The position numbers and the translations under genes were made by a program. Below the pieces are notes generated by a model. That model was not told where the DNA came from. It ran no database searches and was given only the letters and a program-made list of their open reading frames with translations. Positions 9,201 to 17,461 of a stretch of DNA of 34,042 nucleotides are shown piece by piece (within the stretch, counting starts at the first letter, position 1; every line of letters begins with the position of its first letter). The stretch is taken from the NCBI GenBank assembly GCA_018062305.1, contig JAGOSK010000007.1, positions 1 to 34,042 on the forward strand, in the 5' to 3' direction. This DNA comes from Minisyncoccota bacterium. Lineage in GTDB: Bacteria; Patescibacteriota; Minisyncoccia; Phycocordibacterales; CAIZLB01.

Positions 9201-9959
9201 GGTGGATATGGATCTGCAATTCATAAAACACTAGAGCGCTTTTCTATAAAATTAAAGCGTGGAGCTGGGCAGGCTTTTGCGAACGCTTCAGCGCAAGGAG
9301 ACGAGCAGGATGGTGGGCGAGCAACACTCGAGGAGGTACTTGGATGGTTCAAAGAATATCTTGAACACGAACGGCTTTCAAAACAGGACGCTGCCCAATT
9401 TACAGAAAGAGGTATCGAAGCTCTGACAAAGTTCTATGAAGCTAAGCAAGCAGACTTTAGTCCAGAGGATAAAGTAGAGGTGAATTTCAAAGATCAAGGA
9501 GTACTCATCGATGGAATGGGTAGTGCATACGGTACTACGGCTCATATTACTGGAAAGATTGATCGAATCATCCACGTCGGAGGTGGGAGAGTGGTTGTTT
9601 GTGATTTTAAAACTGGTAAGGCGAAGAAGGAATGGACACCAAAGGGCGAATACGAAAAGATTAAACTGTACGAATATGAGAGACAGCTATTGTTTTACAA
9701 ATTGTTAATAGACAATTCACGAGATTATAAGAATGTATATACCGTTAATGGAGGAAAGCTTATGTTCGCGGAGCCACTTCCAAATGGTCAAATAGTTGAA
9801 TTGCATTTGGATTTTGATGAAGAAAAACTTGATCGTGTAAAACGTCTTGTTGGTATCGTATATAAAAAAATTATGGAATTGGATTTCCCGGATACTTCAA
9901 CCTATGGAGAAAAGCTGGAGGATATTATAGCGTTTGAGGATGGGTTGCTGGGGGAGTAA
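6279..9959 (+). CDS. UvrD/RecB-like ATP-dependent helicase with C-terminal PD-(D/E)XK nuclease
   Basis: A 1226-residue superfamily-1 helicase fused to a RecB-type nuclease. Helicase motifs in order: Q-motif region LNKAQKQAVDTIEGP; Walker A AGPGSGKT (41-48); Ia LCLTFTDSASVNMRERL; II ILVDEFQDTNNAQ (about 350); III VVGDDDQAVYKFQGAE; IV MTANYRSTQDI; V SSHKAKGLEFDTVFV; VI LFYVALTRAKRNLYLT. The C-terminal third has the nuclease signature: GSAIHKTLERF (about 977), KIDRI, VVCDFKTGKAKKEW (about 1108) and QLLFYKLLI (about 1135). The layout resembles AddA or other UvrD-nuclease fusions used in DNA repair and recombination. No AddB- or RecC-like partner lies adjacent. Low-complexity acidic stretches at about 225-245 and 650-690 look like linkers. 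No SD at the start. The family is certain; the pathway is inferred. Confidence 0.93.
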   Translation: MKSDNHASNQFISQFDTRYKKLNKAQKQAVDTIEGPLLVVAGPGSGKTEILSLRVAKILKETQSLPSNILCLTFTDSASVNMRERLAKLIGQEAYRVAIHTFHSFSIDIIQKYPEFFYKGAIFTPVDPISKIAILEEIFEKLPYSNPLSSSHPEQGFVYLSDTANIIANLKKAGITEDELDAILAQNEIQAKRISDILSPIIEKRVSESVIAELEAARIKILKEDAEAEASKESDDVSDTAANTTGMPSLYKAVALSLEEALIKRAETEKNEPISKWKAKWFKNDDTNEKVFKDTLSIEKMKSVAHIYRTYRQIMHERCLFDFDDMILDLISAIEKNPRLRYDLQEQYQYILVDEFQDTNNAQMRIVRLIADAPVHEGHPNIMVVGDDDQAVYKFQGAELSNILNFKTMFRDVAIVNMTANYRSTQDILDIATHVIRKGEHRLENLIPQLEKTLISSNPEIKEGSIIHKVFDTSLHEFHYVSRRIRALIDAGTSPKEIAVIARKHKQLESLVPYLQGAGVPIRYEREQNVFEQPHIVQLILMARFINSLSAKDTAEADEYLPKILAFPFWQLPRMTVWNISRTAYRERKSWLECMLESEVTKGATSTSPNTTKRIAEFFIELGEQAQHEPLEKILDLLIGAHVQLVQESEDEEIGDDNRGGESKAFDSVAPIANTTPTLGDAPKANDESIASPFKSYYFSKERFNHARAEYLSFLSSLRVFVRALREYKGKKGVRESLYIGDLVDFVDIHEKNGIALNDQSPFANATDAVNLLSSHKAKGLEFDTVFVLSCTDDVWAGRGISNKITLPANMPIEPAGDTEDDQLRLFYVALTRAKRNLYLTSYKVKDDGKESMTLRFLTADNSAQNDLEGTKVVDADEKLQKDILRKLYEPERGDEETFASNYAPETHELLTASWLLYHTPPFFGEEESLLKSLLEKYQLSVTHLNNYLNVTKGGPRLFLEQNLLRFPQAKSPSGGYGSAIHKTLERFSIKLKRGAGQAFANASAQGDEQDGGRATLEEVLGWFKEYLEHERLSKQDAAQFTERGIEALTKFYEAKQADFSPEDKVEVNFKDQGVLIDGMGSAYGTTAHITGKIDRIIHVGGGRVVVCDFKTGKAKKEWTPKGEYEKIKLYEYERQLLFYKLLIDNSRDYKNVYTVNGGKLMFAEPLPNGQIVELHLDFDEEKLDRVKRLVGIVYKKIMELDFPDTSTYGEKLEDIIAFEDGLLGE

Positions 9960-10032
9960 AAGTGTAGAATACTTCTATCTAAATCTATTAGATGCTTATA
10001 TGCAAGGTTTACTAATGGAGTAAATGCAAGTG

Positions 10033-10821
10033 CTAGTAAGTAATACCTTCTAGCATCTTTTCTATAAAGCCGAGATCTGAACTTTCTCCGTTTGTTTTAA
10101 TCAAGGTAGCTGGATAAATGAAAGTCGAGAAAACTACATATCCATTATTAGTATACATAGCGTGCACTCCAGTATAAATTTTCTTGTTTGCTTTGAATTG
10201 AAATATATCAACGATAGCATTTATGTTATTAGTGGTGCTTACAGTTTTTCCTGCTTCAATTGTTTGATATTCCTCAACTTCAACATTGTAATTATTTTGA
10301 ATGCTTTCAGCCAGTAGACTTGCCAATTTGTATCTATCTTCAGTCGAATTTTCTGAAGTTATAGATCTAGAATATATGTAGTTAATAGTTTGCTGAGTAT
10401 CCAAATATTTAATATTCATGTAACAATTTTTACTAAGTTTTATTTGGCTTGTTTCACTAAAAAGACCGTCACTCTTGTTTTTAAATATAATATTGAAAAC
10501 ACCATCCTTGTCTGAATATTCGTAGTCTTTTCCCGCACGTATTTGCAAGCCCGATACGGTTTCTCGATACAAGGTAAACCCTTGTTGACTCCCTGGGCTG
10601 ATAATTAATTTTGGTTTATAGGATGTGTCCTCCATATTCTTTATCTGACAATTTTCATCCGTAGTCTGACGTATTGGAGCATTTGCTTCACCTGTGTCGT
10701 TTATACTCGTCTGTACCTCTTCACTCTGATTTGTTGAAAAAAAGTTTTTTGCTTGATTGAACATGAATACACCTAAAACCAGAATAGCTATGAGGGACGC
10801 AAGATTATATATTTTATGCAT
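10033..10821 (-). CDS. Hypothetical membrane-anchored exported protein
   Basis: 262 residues. One N-terminal hydrophobic segment (LASLIAILVLGVFMF) acts as a signal anchor, followed by a polar, Asn/Ser/Thr-rich extracytoplasmic domain. That domain begins with a linker at about residues 30-60 and contains two cysteines, C58 and one in KNCYMNIKY, which could pair. The pattern of alternating beta-type segments near the C-terminus (GVHAMYTNNGYVVFSTFIYP) suggests a compact beta domain, but I recognise no family. The gene is convergent with the helicase gene. The terminator of the DsbA-like gene separates it from that upstream neighbour, so it has its own transcript. The DsbA-like neighbour could act on its cysteines, which is speculation. 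Confidence 0.75.
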   Translation of the reverse strand: MHKIYNLASLIAILVLGVFMFNQAKNFFSTNQSEEVQTSINDTGEANAPIRQTTDENCQIKNMEDTSYKPKLIISPGSQQGFTLYRETVSGLQIRAGKDYEYSDKDGVFNIIFKNKSDGLFSETSQIKLSKNCYMNIKYLDTQQTINYIYSRSITSENSTEDRYKLASLLAESIQNNYNVEVEEYQTIEAGKTVSTTNNINAIVDIFQFKANKKIYTGVHAMYTNNGYVVFSTFIYPATLIKTNGESSDLGFIEKMLEGITY

Positions 10822-10873
10822 TGAGTTTAATTAATAGTGTAACAGTGTAATTTTAGCACATTGGGTGACGCGT

Positions 10874-10913
10874 TACTAAAAACCACCAAACTCCCGTCTG
10901 GTGGTTTTTAGTA
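10874..10913 (-). terminator. Terminator of the DsbA-like gene
   Basis: Perfect 15-bp stem (10874-10888 with 10899-10913, arms TACTAAAAACCACCA and its complement) with a 10-nt loop. The A and T runs inside the stem make it work in either direction. It is 15 nt past the stop at 10928. Confidence 0.9.
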
Positions 10914-10927
10914 TTTGAATGAGTAAA

Positions 10928-11668
10928 CTATTTTAAGAAACTATCAATCACTGCCTTCAAAGATTCATAGGGAAGAGCTCCGAGACTTGAACCTTGATCA
11001 TTGACTAGAGGAACATTTTGAACCTTTGAACCTTGCTTTACAACAAGTACAGTATATGGAGTTCCACGAGCACCAGCTTTGAGTCCTGCATTTTTAGCTT
11101 CTGTTATTTTTGCAGCATATTTACCACTATCAAGACATTTCTTGAATGCAACCTTGTCCAATCCAACTTGATCAGCAAATTCAGGAAGTAGAGCTAGATC
11201 GAGTCCGTCATTTGATGGAGTTTTGTCATATATTACACCGAGATAATCCCAGAAAGCTTTTGAACCGCCGAGTTCGTTCGCACACTCTGTTGCCTCTGCT
11301 TCTTTTGGAGCTTTTTTATGGAAATCAAGAGGGAAGTGTCGGTATACCCACGCAACTTTGTTGTCCTTGCCATAGTCAGCAAAAATCTTTGAAAGAGTCT
11401 GGTGATGTCGCTTACAGAATGGACATTCAGTATCAGAATATTCAATAATAGTCACATTCGCTTTTGATGGATCACCTTGCACGTGGTCTACAGCAGTAAC
11501 AGGGGCAATCTCTGTCTGGGGTGCTGCAGCATTTTTTGCAATACCTGCGATGTCTGCTTTTGCCCCAATATTTGCAGGCTTAGAGTTTGTAAGATAAATC
11601 GCACCGGCGATGAGTCCTCCAGCGATGATAATTGAAACAGGGACAACTAGTTTTTGAATATTTTGCAT
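10928..11668 (-). CDS. Membrane-anchored DsbA-family thiol-disulfide oxidoreductase
   Basis: 246 residues. An N-terminal transmembrane anchor (VVPVSIIIAGGLIAGAIYL), an Ala-rich linker, then a thioredoxin-fold domain with the catalytic CPFC motif in EYSDTECPFCKRHHQ and the cis-proline segment GARGTPYTVLV. A helical insertion lies between them (FPLDFHKKAPKEAEATECA). These features match the DsbA/BdbD-like family that forms disulfides in secreted proteins at the outer face of the membrane. An additional cysteine pair (ATECANE and FKKCLDSG) is present, as in several anchored homologues. No DsbB- or VKOR-like partner lies in the window. The ATG at 11668 gives a well-formed signal anchor. An extended -10 element lies about 60 nt upstream. 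Confidence 0.92.
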   Translation of the reverse strand: MQNIQKLVVPVSIIIAGGLIAGAIYLTNSKPANIGAKADIAGIAKNAAAPQTEIAPVTAVDHVQGDPSKANVTIIEYSDTECPFCKRHHQTLSKIFADYGKDNKVAWVYRHFPLDFHKKAPKEAEATECANELGGSKAFWDYLGVIYDKTPSNDGLDLALLPEFADQVGLDKVAFKKCLDSGKYAAKITEAKNAGLKAGARGTPYTVLVVKQGSKVQNVPLVNDQGSSLGALPYESLKAVIDSFLK

Positions 11669-11724
11669 GTGATTTGATTTTTGGCGAAAATTTCTAGCTT
11701 CTAAAATTTATAAATTATGAGGGT

Positions 11725-11733
11725 ATTATAGCA
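11725..11733 (-). promoter_or_regulatory. Extended -10 promoter element of the DsbA-like gene
   Basis: The reverse strand reads TGCTATAAT (11733-11725), the extended -10 form. No good -35 was seen, which is typical of this promoter class. Confidence 0.5.
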
Positions 11734-11769
11734 TGTTCGCATATTGTATGTCGCGCTCGATTGGTTAGG

Positions 11770-12354
11770 TTAAAACGGTAAACTAAACGTCATTTTTGAA
11801 CCATCACTTTCTTCCCACCCATTTGTATCAATAGGGAATTCTACAATTTGGTCACCATTTCGAGTGTCTTTATATTTGAGCTTCTTGTTAGCTAAAGCAT
11901 AGTCATGTACCTGCTTTGTCACTTTTACATCATCAATACAATATTTGATAATTTTCTCAATTTCTCCTTTTTTCCACCACTCGACAGCTTCAAGTCCATT
12001 TCCACTTTTTCCAACACCGAGAGTGGCTTCTGCTATGGCGCCAAGCCCAACACGGTGACCTAGAGACTTGCGTACCTCTTTGAGAAGATCAAGACTTTTC
12101 ATCTTCAGAATATCCCCTGAATAATATTTATTGAGAAGTGGAAGATCAAAATGATCGCCGTTGAACGTAACAATAGTGTCTGCTTTTTCGAGAATAGGCC
12201 ACAACTTTGGGAGGTCTTCCTGTAGAAAACTCTCATAAGTTTCGTTAAATGGATTATAAATACAAACAACAGAAATATCGAGCAGTGTTGGATCCCATTT
12301 TCCAACATCTTGGAAAATGTTTCTTGTTTCTATGTCGAGATATACTTTTTTCAT
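11770..12354 (-). CDS. RNase H-fold 3'-5' exonuclease domain protein (YprB-like)
   Basis: 194 residues of the DnaQ/RNase_H_2 exonuclease fold. Motif I is VYLDIETRN with the DxE metal ligands at the N-terminus. Motif II is TIVTFNGDHFDLPLL. The C-terminal metal site is IIKYCIDDVKVTKQVHDYA. This is the short stand-alone form related to the YprB/RNase H-like family, which probably trims DNA or RNA ends. The specific substrate is unknown. The last 35 residues are polar and less conserved-looking. It follows hisS by 53 nt on the same strand and may be co-transcribed with it; the DsbA-like gene downstream has its own -10 element. Confidence 0.85.
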   Translation of the reverse strand: MKKVYLDIETRNIFQDVGKWDPTLLDISVVCIYNPFNETYESFLQEDLPKLWPILEKADTIVTFNGDHFDLPLLNKYYSGDILKMKSLDLLKEVRKSLGHRVGLGAIAEATLGVGKSGNGLEAVEWWKKGEIEKIIKYCIDDVKVTKQVHDYALANKKLKYKDTRNGDQIVEFPIDTNGWEESDGSKMTFSLPF

Positions 12355-12407
12355 ATGATTTGATTTAGCGAAATCGCACCGTGCGAGCGGCCTTTTGGCT
12401 GATTTAA

Positions 12408-13676
12408 TTATTCTGTCTTTGCTAAATCCTTAATAGTATATGTTTTTGTCTTTGCTTCATTTTCTCCAATAATAATAACTTGTGGAATCGATAGTTTCCG
12501 AGCAGCTTTTGTCTGGTCACTGATATTTTTGTAAGAATAGTTCACCGCAACATTTATACCCGTTCCATTAGCCCCTCCACTAGCTCGGAGCTCGTTTGCC
12601 ACTTCCTCGGCATAATCTTTTGATGCCTCGTCCATAATGCACACCATCACTTGCGTCGTAGACACCGCTTCAGGTAAAAGTCCGTGTGTTTCTAGAAAAT
12701 CTCGAATAGTAACGTCGCCCATTCCAAATCCAAAAGCAGGCAATGTCTCATCGCCAAAGAGACTCATGAGGTTGTCATATCGTCCGCCTCCAAAGAGTGA
12801 ACGATTGTTAGCTGGGTCAGTATCGAATACTTCAAATACTGTACCTGTGTAGTAGTCAAACCCACGGATGACATTTTCATCGTACTCGACGTTTGTAACT
12901 CCTCGAGCTTTAAGTCCTGCTAGTATCAGATCGAGTTCTTCTTTTGCTTCTCGGATAGCAGGGAAGGCCATTGCTTCTTCGTAATCAGAACTTGTGTGAC
13001 TGAGATTTAAAAATTTGAAAGGCTTGCCGATAATCTTTTCGGCTTCCATATAAAAGACTTCTTCAGGCATTTTAGATTTTTTGTCCATGTGACGCTGGAG
13101 TGCTTTTGATTGTGCTTCGTCGAGTTCATACCATGTACCAAACACGGCATTCATGAGTTTTCGACTGCTGACTTTGATAATAAAATCAGATTTTTTTGCA
13201 CCAAAGTTTTTCATAATTTCATACGCAACTGAAATAAGCTCGATATCAGCATCGGCACTTGCCAGTCCAAACATATCTACATTGAGTTGCCAGTGTTCTC
13301 GAAGCCGTCCACGTTGTGGTCGCTCATATCGAAAAACGTTTGGAATAGAAAACCATCGAAGAGGAAAGCCAAGCTCACGTCGTCGGCCGGCCACCATACG
13401 TGCAACAGTCGGAGTCATCTCAGGACGGAGAGTAACTTCACGGTCACCACGATCAATGAATGTATATGTCTGCTCATTTACAATTTCTTCACTGGTCTTT
13501 GCTTTGTAAAGCTCAGCAGGCTCTAGAATAGATGCGTTATACTCAGTGTAGCCAAATCGTTCAACAGTTTTTTTCCATGTAGAAAATATATGGTTTTGGA
13601 TGGCCATATCTTCTGGATAAAAATCTCGTACCCCCTTGTAAGGTTCGGTGCTTACGGTGCTGTTGTTTTTTGACAT
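12408..13676 (-). CDS. hisS: Histidine-tRNA ligase
   Basis: Class II aminoacyl-tRNA synthetase that charges tRNA-His. The N-terminal signature YKGVRDFYPEDM leads to motif 1. Motif 2 surrounds FRYERPQRGRLREHWQLNVD, and TLRPEMTPTVAR is present. The histidine-binding segment is IRGFDYYTGTVFEVFD. GGGRYDNL and PAFGFGMGD (motif 3 region) follow, and the C-terminal anticodon-binding domain ends with the VIIIGENE region. At 422 residues it is the normal size. It is divergent from truB, with only 29 bp between the two start codons, so their promoters must overlap the coding starts or be very compact. Confidence 0.97.
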   Translation of the reverse strand: MSKNNSTVSTEPYKGVRDFYPEDMAIQNHIFSTWKKTVERFGYTEYNASILEPAELYKAKTSEEIVNEQTYTFIDRGDREVTLRPEMTPTVARMVAGRRRELGFPLRWFSIPNVFRYERPQRGRLREHWQLNVDMFGLASADADIELISVAYEIMKNFGAKKSDFIIKVSSRKLMNAVFGTWYELDEAQSKALQRHMDKKSKMPEEVFYMEAEKIIGKPFKFLNLSHTSSDYEEAMAFPAIREAKEELDLILAGLKARGVTNVEYDENVIRGFDYYTGTVFEVFDTDPANNRSLFGGGRYDNLMSLFGDETLPAFGFGMGDVTIRDFLETHGLLPEAVSTTQVMVCIMDEASKDYAEEVANELRASGGANGTGINVAVNYSYKNISDQTKAARKLSIPQVIIIGENEAKTKTYTIKDLAKTE

Positions 13677-13705
13677 AATACATACTATTCTAACGTATAA
13701 ATCAA

Positions 13706-14644
13706 ATGAAAGAAATCTCCAAAGATGAATTAATACGTGGTCTCCTTACGGAGGCAGATTTAGGAGAGACGGGTGCTATGTCTGCACCCGTGGCAGCAGG
13801 TGTAATAGCAGTATATAAGGAGTGGGGAAAGACGCCTCTAGAAACACTCGACGAACTGCGTCAAAAGTTCTCCATACTCAAAGAGCTGCCCCTTAGTTAT
13901 GCAGGGAGGCTCGATCCGTTGGCAGAAGGGCTAATGCTCGTACTTGTGGGTGGGACAAATAAAGACCGCGAACAATACCTCCACCTCGATAAGACATATG
14001 AAGTTGAAATTTTATTTGGTTTTAAGACGGACACAGGGGACTTGTTTGGCGTGCCTGCAGTTGCACCAACTGTGCCGTCTGTGACAAATATATCAGAAGG
14101 TGATGAAGCCACGATAAAGAAATTATCAAATTTCAGTGCAATTAATTTTTCCAACGAAATAAAAAGAGTATGTGAAGAGCTTGTAGGCAAACAACAATTT
14201 CCATATCCTGTCTATTCATCGAAAACAGTACAAGGTAAACCACTTTTCCAATGGATGAATGAGGGGCGGATTAGTGAGATAGAAATTCCAAAAACTGATG
14301 TAGAAATATATTCAATCAGATTGTTGAATGATGGCACGAATGACATCAAAGAAGTACTTGGGTCAGAAATTTTAGAAAAAATTGAGCTTGCGTTGAAGTC
14401 TGTAAAAGGAGATTTTAGATATGATGAGATAAGAGCCAGTTGGAATGAGGTTTTAAAAGATAAAAGTGAAGCTAATTTCGGCGTGATTAAGATTGAGTGT
14501 GAATGTTCGTCAGGAACATATATGAGGGTTTTGGCAGAGGAAATTGGGGAGAAGATGAGGGTACCTGCCTTGGCGTATTCGATAAAAAGGGTAAAGGTTG
14601 GAATTTTAGGGCTAGATAGTGCAATCCTCTCCAGACAGGACTGA
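13706..14644 (+). CDS. truB: tRNA pseudouridine(55) synthase
   Basis: Makes the conserved pseudouridine-55 in the tRNA T loop. The core is clear: GVIAVYKEWGKTPLETLDELR at the start of the catalytic domain, then the catalytic aspartate in AGRLDPLAEGLMLVLVGG, KTYEVEILFGFKTDTGD, and YPVYSSKTVQGKPLFQW. Late in the protein is GTYMRVLAEEIGEKM. The 312-residue length is normal; about 30 residues precede the first conserved motif. It is divergent from hisS, and translation-related genes cluster here. It ends in TGA, showing that TGA is a stop in this organism. Confidence 0.95.
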   Translation: MKEISKDELIRGLLTEADLGETGAMSAPVAAGVIAVYKEWGKTPLETLDELRQKFSILKELPLSYAGRLDPLAEGLMLVLVGGTNKDREQYLHLDKTYEVEILFGFKTDTGDLFGVPAVAPTVPSVTNISEGDEATIKKLSNFSAINFSNEIKRVCEELVGKQQFPYPVYSSKTVQGKPLFQWMNEGRISEIEIPKTDVEIYSIRLLNDGTNDIKEVLGSEILEKIELALKSVKGDFRYDEIRASWNEVLKDKSEANFGVIKIECECSSGTYMRVLAEEIGEKMRVPALAYSIKRVKVGILGLDSAILSRQD

Positions 14645-14656
14645 TATTTGTAGGTA

Positions 14657-14684
14657 TTGACGGTATTAGAGAGCGTGCTATAAA
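14657..14684 (+). promoter_or_regulatory. Sigma-70-type promoter for the 14744 gene
   Basis: TTGACG (14657-14662), 16-nt spacer, TATAAA (14679-14684). It lies between truB and the next gene, indicating independent transcription. Confidence 0.65.
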
Positions 14685-14725
14685 TATGTCACGTTCTTTC
14701 AGTATAAAAAACTCAACTGGCTTTG

Positions 14726-14747
14726 AAAGGAGGCCACTGTGCAATGA
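14726..14747 (+). promoter_or_regulatory. Strong SD with overlapping two-codon frame (GTG CAA TGA)
   Basis: AAAGGAGG (14726-14733) is 5 nt from GTG CAA TGA (14739-14747) and 10 nt from the ATG at 14744. The TGA overlaps that ATG as ATGA. The longer frame may therefore be translated by coupling from the mini-frame, or directly with a long spacer. Confidence 0.4.
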
Positions 14748-15085
14748 ACATTGCACAAAGGATTAAGCAAATGAAGAGAGATATAATTATCCTTCGGAAC
14801 ACAGGTGATTACGAGAATGTTGTTGAAGGAGGGTACACTTCAATCTACGAAATCCTCCGATGCAAGGTCAGCGAGGAAAGGAGTGCACTACAATATGAAA
14901 CTCGTGGATTCCCTTCAGTTCCAAGCTTTTCTGATACCCCCCCATCGCAGGAGTACCTCCAATCTATTCCACGAGCAGGCACAGTTTCTACTAGGTGTGT
15001 GAGCGACATGGATATACTACATGATGAAGAGGTCGAAGAACTTCGCCAACGCGGTGTAAGAATCAGAATCTTACGAAGAAACTAA
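14744..15085 (+). CDS. Hypothetical small protein with its own promoter and terminator
   Basis: 113 residues, family not recognised. It starts MNIAQRIKQMKRDIIILRN (basic, helical). The middle is Ser/Pro-rich (RGFPSVPSFSDTPPSQEY). The end is an acidic-then-basic helix (DMDILHDEEVEELRQRGVRIRILRRN). There are no membrane segments. A TTG at 14723 would extend it, but that codon lies before the SD, so I use the ATG at 14744. It is bracketed by a good promoter and a long-stem terminator whose 5' arm begins inside the stop codon, making a self-contained cassette between truB and the pilus cluster. The strong SD sets it apart from neighbours. The low level of recognisable features leaves function open; it might be a small regulator or antitoxin, but nothing specific supports that. 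Confidence 0.7.
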   Translation: MNIAQRIKQMKRDIIILRNTGDYENVVEGGYTSIYEILRCKVSEERSALQYETRGFPSVPSFSDTPPSQEYLQSIPRAGTVSTRCVSDMDILHDEEVEELRQRGVRIRILRRN

Positions 15086-15133
15086 ACCACCACCTCAACA
15101 CGGAAAACCGCCGTCACGAGATGGTGGTTTTTC
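15084..15133 (+). terminator. Terminator of the 113-codon gene
   Basis: AAACCACCA (15084-15092) pairs with TGGTGGTTT (15122-15130). CTC/GAG pairs below one mismatch, and ACGG/CCGT pairs inside. A T-rich run follows. Confidence 0.85.
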
Positions 15134-15147
15134 TGTTCTAATTCTGA

Positions 15148-15165
15148 AGTTATAATTTTATCTTT
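15148..15165 (+). promoter_or_regulatory. Probable -10 region for the pilus cluster
   Basis: TATAAT at 15151-15156, 55 nt before the pilB-like ATG. The 18-nt stretch AGTTATAATTTTATCTTT recurs exactly at 32636-32653, before the KilA-N gene. No clear -35 was seen. Confidence 0.45.
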
Positions 15166-15205
15166 TCTTGAACTTCCCATCATGTCCATCTGATAGTATT
15201 CGCGC

Positions 15206-16402
15206 ATGAAAGGAAATCATGCAGAAAAGCACACAGAGAATCACTCTAAAAATCACGTAGAAAGGTCTACAAAGACATCCATTGATTCCATCTCAGAGTA
15301 TGTTGATGAGCTTATTTCATCTGCCTGTTTACATGGTGCAAGCGATATTCATATAGATCCAAAGTCTGATCATGTAGATGTGAAGCTTCGTGTCGCCGGC
15401 AAGATTTCTTCCCACGACTTGTACAACAAAGTTCATCACGACGAATTGGTGGGTAGGATAAAAGTCTTATCAAAACTTCGTACTGATGTACACGACAGAA
15501 ACCAAGATGGTCGATTCTATTTTGACTATATATATTTGGATAAAGTTTCTGGTAAGACCTCAGATATAACACCAAATACACCACATGAGCTAGAAAGAGT
15601 CGATTTACGAGTATCTATTTTACCAACATTTTTTGGAGAAAATATAGTCATCCGAGTTCTGCGCCCAGAGATGCAACGTGATGCACAGCTTATGGATTTG
15701 GGTCTCACCTCAGCACAGGCTACGATCGTACTCGAATCGATCAATCGCGAGCAGGGGATTATTGTGATTGCTGGACCGACGGGTTCTGGAAAGACTACAA
15801 CTATATATACGATTCTTTCTATTCTTTCAAAAAAAGATAAAAACATCGTGACACTCGAAGATCCAATCGAGTATGTCATACCTGGTATCAGACAAGTGCA
15901 GATTTCAGAGCCTGCCGATTTTGGATTTGGAAAAGCTCTTCGTGCACTTCTGCGACAAGACCCAGACATTATTATCATAGGCGAAATACGTGATGGCGAT
16001 ACTGCTGAGCTCGCATTTCAGGCGTCGCTTACTGGGCATCTCGTCATCACCACCATTCATGCTGAGGACTGTGCAGGGGTGTATGCTCGTTTGTCGAACC
16101 TCGGAGTGAGTAAAGACATGATGCATTCCTTGAGCTTGATGATTAGTCAAAGACTTGTGCAAGTTCCATCGAAGCCAAACAAACGAATCGGCGTTTTTGA
16201 AGTTATTCCGATAACCGGAAAAGCAAAAGTGACATTATTTCAAAACACATATCCAGAGTACATTCGCAAAGCACTTCAAAAGCAAGGTGTGATGTTGCTT
16301 GAGGATTCGATGCGGCAAGTTGAGGTCGAGGGCACACAAAATCCATTGCCAACCTCAATACCGAAACCAACCACGACGACTGCAATCAAAAAATCCACAT
16401 GA
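15206..16402 (+). CDS. pilB: Type IV pilus / type II secretion assembly ATPase (PilB/GspE-like)
   Basis: Hexameric ATPase that powers pilus extension from the cytoplasmic side. After a His/Lys/Asn-rich start come the N2 domain (ASDIHIDPKSDHVDVKLRVAGKI), Walker A GPTGSGKTT (190-198), the Asp box VTLEDPIEYVIPGIRQVQI, Walker B DPDIIIIGEIRDGDTAELAF and the His box TGHLVITTIHAED. At 398 residues it is much shorter than canonical PilB/GspE, lacking the N1 domain and the tetracysteine zinc site. Retraction ATPases (PilT) are similarly short, but the ASDIHIDP element and the context with pilC favour an assembly ATPase. The stop overlaps the pilC start by 4 nt (ATGA), indicating translational coupling. 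Confidence 0.92.
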   Translation: MKGNHAEKHTENHSKNHVERSTKTSIDSISEYVDELISSACLHGASDIHIDPKSDHVDVKLRVAGKISSHDLYNKVHHDELVGRIKVLSKLRTDVHDRNQDGRFYFDYIYLDKVSGKTSDITPNTPHELERVDLRVSILPTFFGENIVIRVLRPEMQRDAQLMDLGLTSAQATIVLESINREQGIIVIAGPTGSGKTTTIYTILSILSKKDKNIVTLEDPIEYVIPGIRQVQISEPADFGFGKALRALLRQDPDIIIIGEIRDGDTAELAFQASLTGHLVITTIHAEDCAGVYARLSNLGVSKDMMHSLSLMISQRLVQVPSKPNKRIGVFEVIPITGKAKVTLFQNTYPEYIRKALQKQGVMLLEDSMRQVEVEGTQNPLPTSIPKPTTTTAIKKST

Positions 16403-17442
16403 ACAAATCCCTCCAATATTCATTCAGATATCTTGCCGTGTATATATCAGCTTCATTAGATATTGATTCGGCACTTGAACTTGTGTGTAAACGCCTCAAG
16501 CATAAAAAGTTGTTGCACATATTCAGACAAATTCAGACTAATATTCAATCTGGAAAAAATATAAAGGACTCATTTGCGATACTCAAAGATAAAAATCTTT
16601 TAGACGGAGTCTCTTGGTCAATACTTACCTCAGCGGAGTATGGTGGCAATATCAAAGATGCCTTTTTTGCTATTTCAAAAAATATCGAAGAACGTGCCAA
16701 AACAAAATCTTCACTCATCGGTGCGCTCGCGTACCCAATAGGAATGTGTGTTGCTTCACTCGGTATGGTTATATTTTTGGTCACAGTAGCATTTCCAAAA
16801 ATCGTACCCTTGTTCAAATCCATGAATGCACCGATTCCAACAACAACTCGATACATTCTCAAATTATCCACTTTTATTTCTGAATGGGGCATATACGTAT
16901 TGATAGTAGGTGTATCTCTTGCTGGAGCAGGAATATATTTATATATAAAGGAACAGAAGTTTAAATACACCACCCAATCGTGCCTCCTCAAAATACCATT
17001 ATTTTCCAACGTAATTTTATATCGCGAATACGCCAGTATTGCTTCGTCTATTGAAGTACTACTTAGAAATCACAAAACATTGAGTGATGCATTGCTTGTG
17101 GTGCGTGACTCGATGTACTTTGAACCACTCAAAAGCGATTTGTCTGACATATTTCAAAGGATTCAAGTCGGACAAAAAGTTTCAAGTTCATTTGAACAGG
17201 CGACACGTTTTAGTACCGAGTGGGTCGATTTGATAGCGGTGGGTGAGATGACAGGATCACTTCCAGAATCTTTCAAAGATATCGGGACACTTCACAAAAT
17301 ACGATACACAGACGTTGTACAAATGCTTGTGCGAGTTTCAGAACCTGTAGCACTGCTCGCGACCGCTATTGTAGTTTTGGTCATTGCACTTTCTGTCATT
17401 ACTCCGATGTATTCCATTATTCAACAAGTTCAAGGTCAATAA
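16399..17442 (+). CDS. pilC: Type IV pilus inner-membrane platform protein (PilC/GspF-like)
   Basis: 347-residue platform protein connecting the ATPase to the growing pilus. Two GspF repeats are visible. The first (FRYLAVYISASLDIDSALELVC...SWSILTSAEYGGNIKDAF) ends in a membrane segment (IGMCVASLGMVIFLVTVAFPKIVPLF). The second (YREYASIASSIEVLLRNHKTLSDALLVV...WVDLIAVGEMTGSLPESF) ends with a long C-terminal helix (VALLATAIVVLVIALSVITPMYSII). A further membrane segment lies at about 170-185. Slightly short of the usual 400 residues, with the N-terminal cytoplasmic part trimmed. Overlaps pilB by 4 nt. The next gene starts 20 nt after the stop. Confidence 0.92.
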   Translation: MNKSLQYSFRYLAVYISASLDIDSALELVCKRLKHKKLLHIFRQIQTNIQSGKNIKDSFAILKDKNLLDGVSWSILTSAEYGGNIKDAFFAISKNIEERAKTKSSLIGALAYPIGMCVASLGMVIFLVTVAFPKIVPLFKSMNAPIPTTTRYILKLSTFISEWGIYVLIVGVSLAGAGIYLYIKEQKFKYTTQSCLLKIPLFSNVILYREYASIASSIEVLLRNHKTLSDALLVVRDSMYFEPLKSDLSDIFQRIQVGQKVSSSFEQATRFSTEWVDLIAVGEMTGSLPESFKDIGTLHKIRYTDVVQMLVRVSEPVALLATAIVVLVIALSVITPMYSIIQQVQGQ

Positions 17443-17461
17443 TATACAAATTGTAAAAATC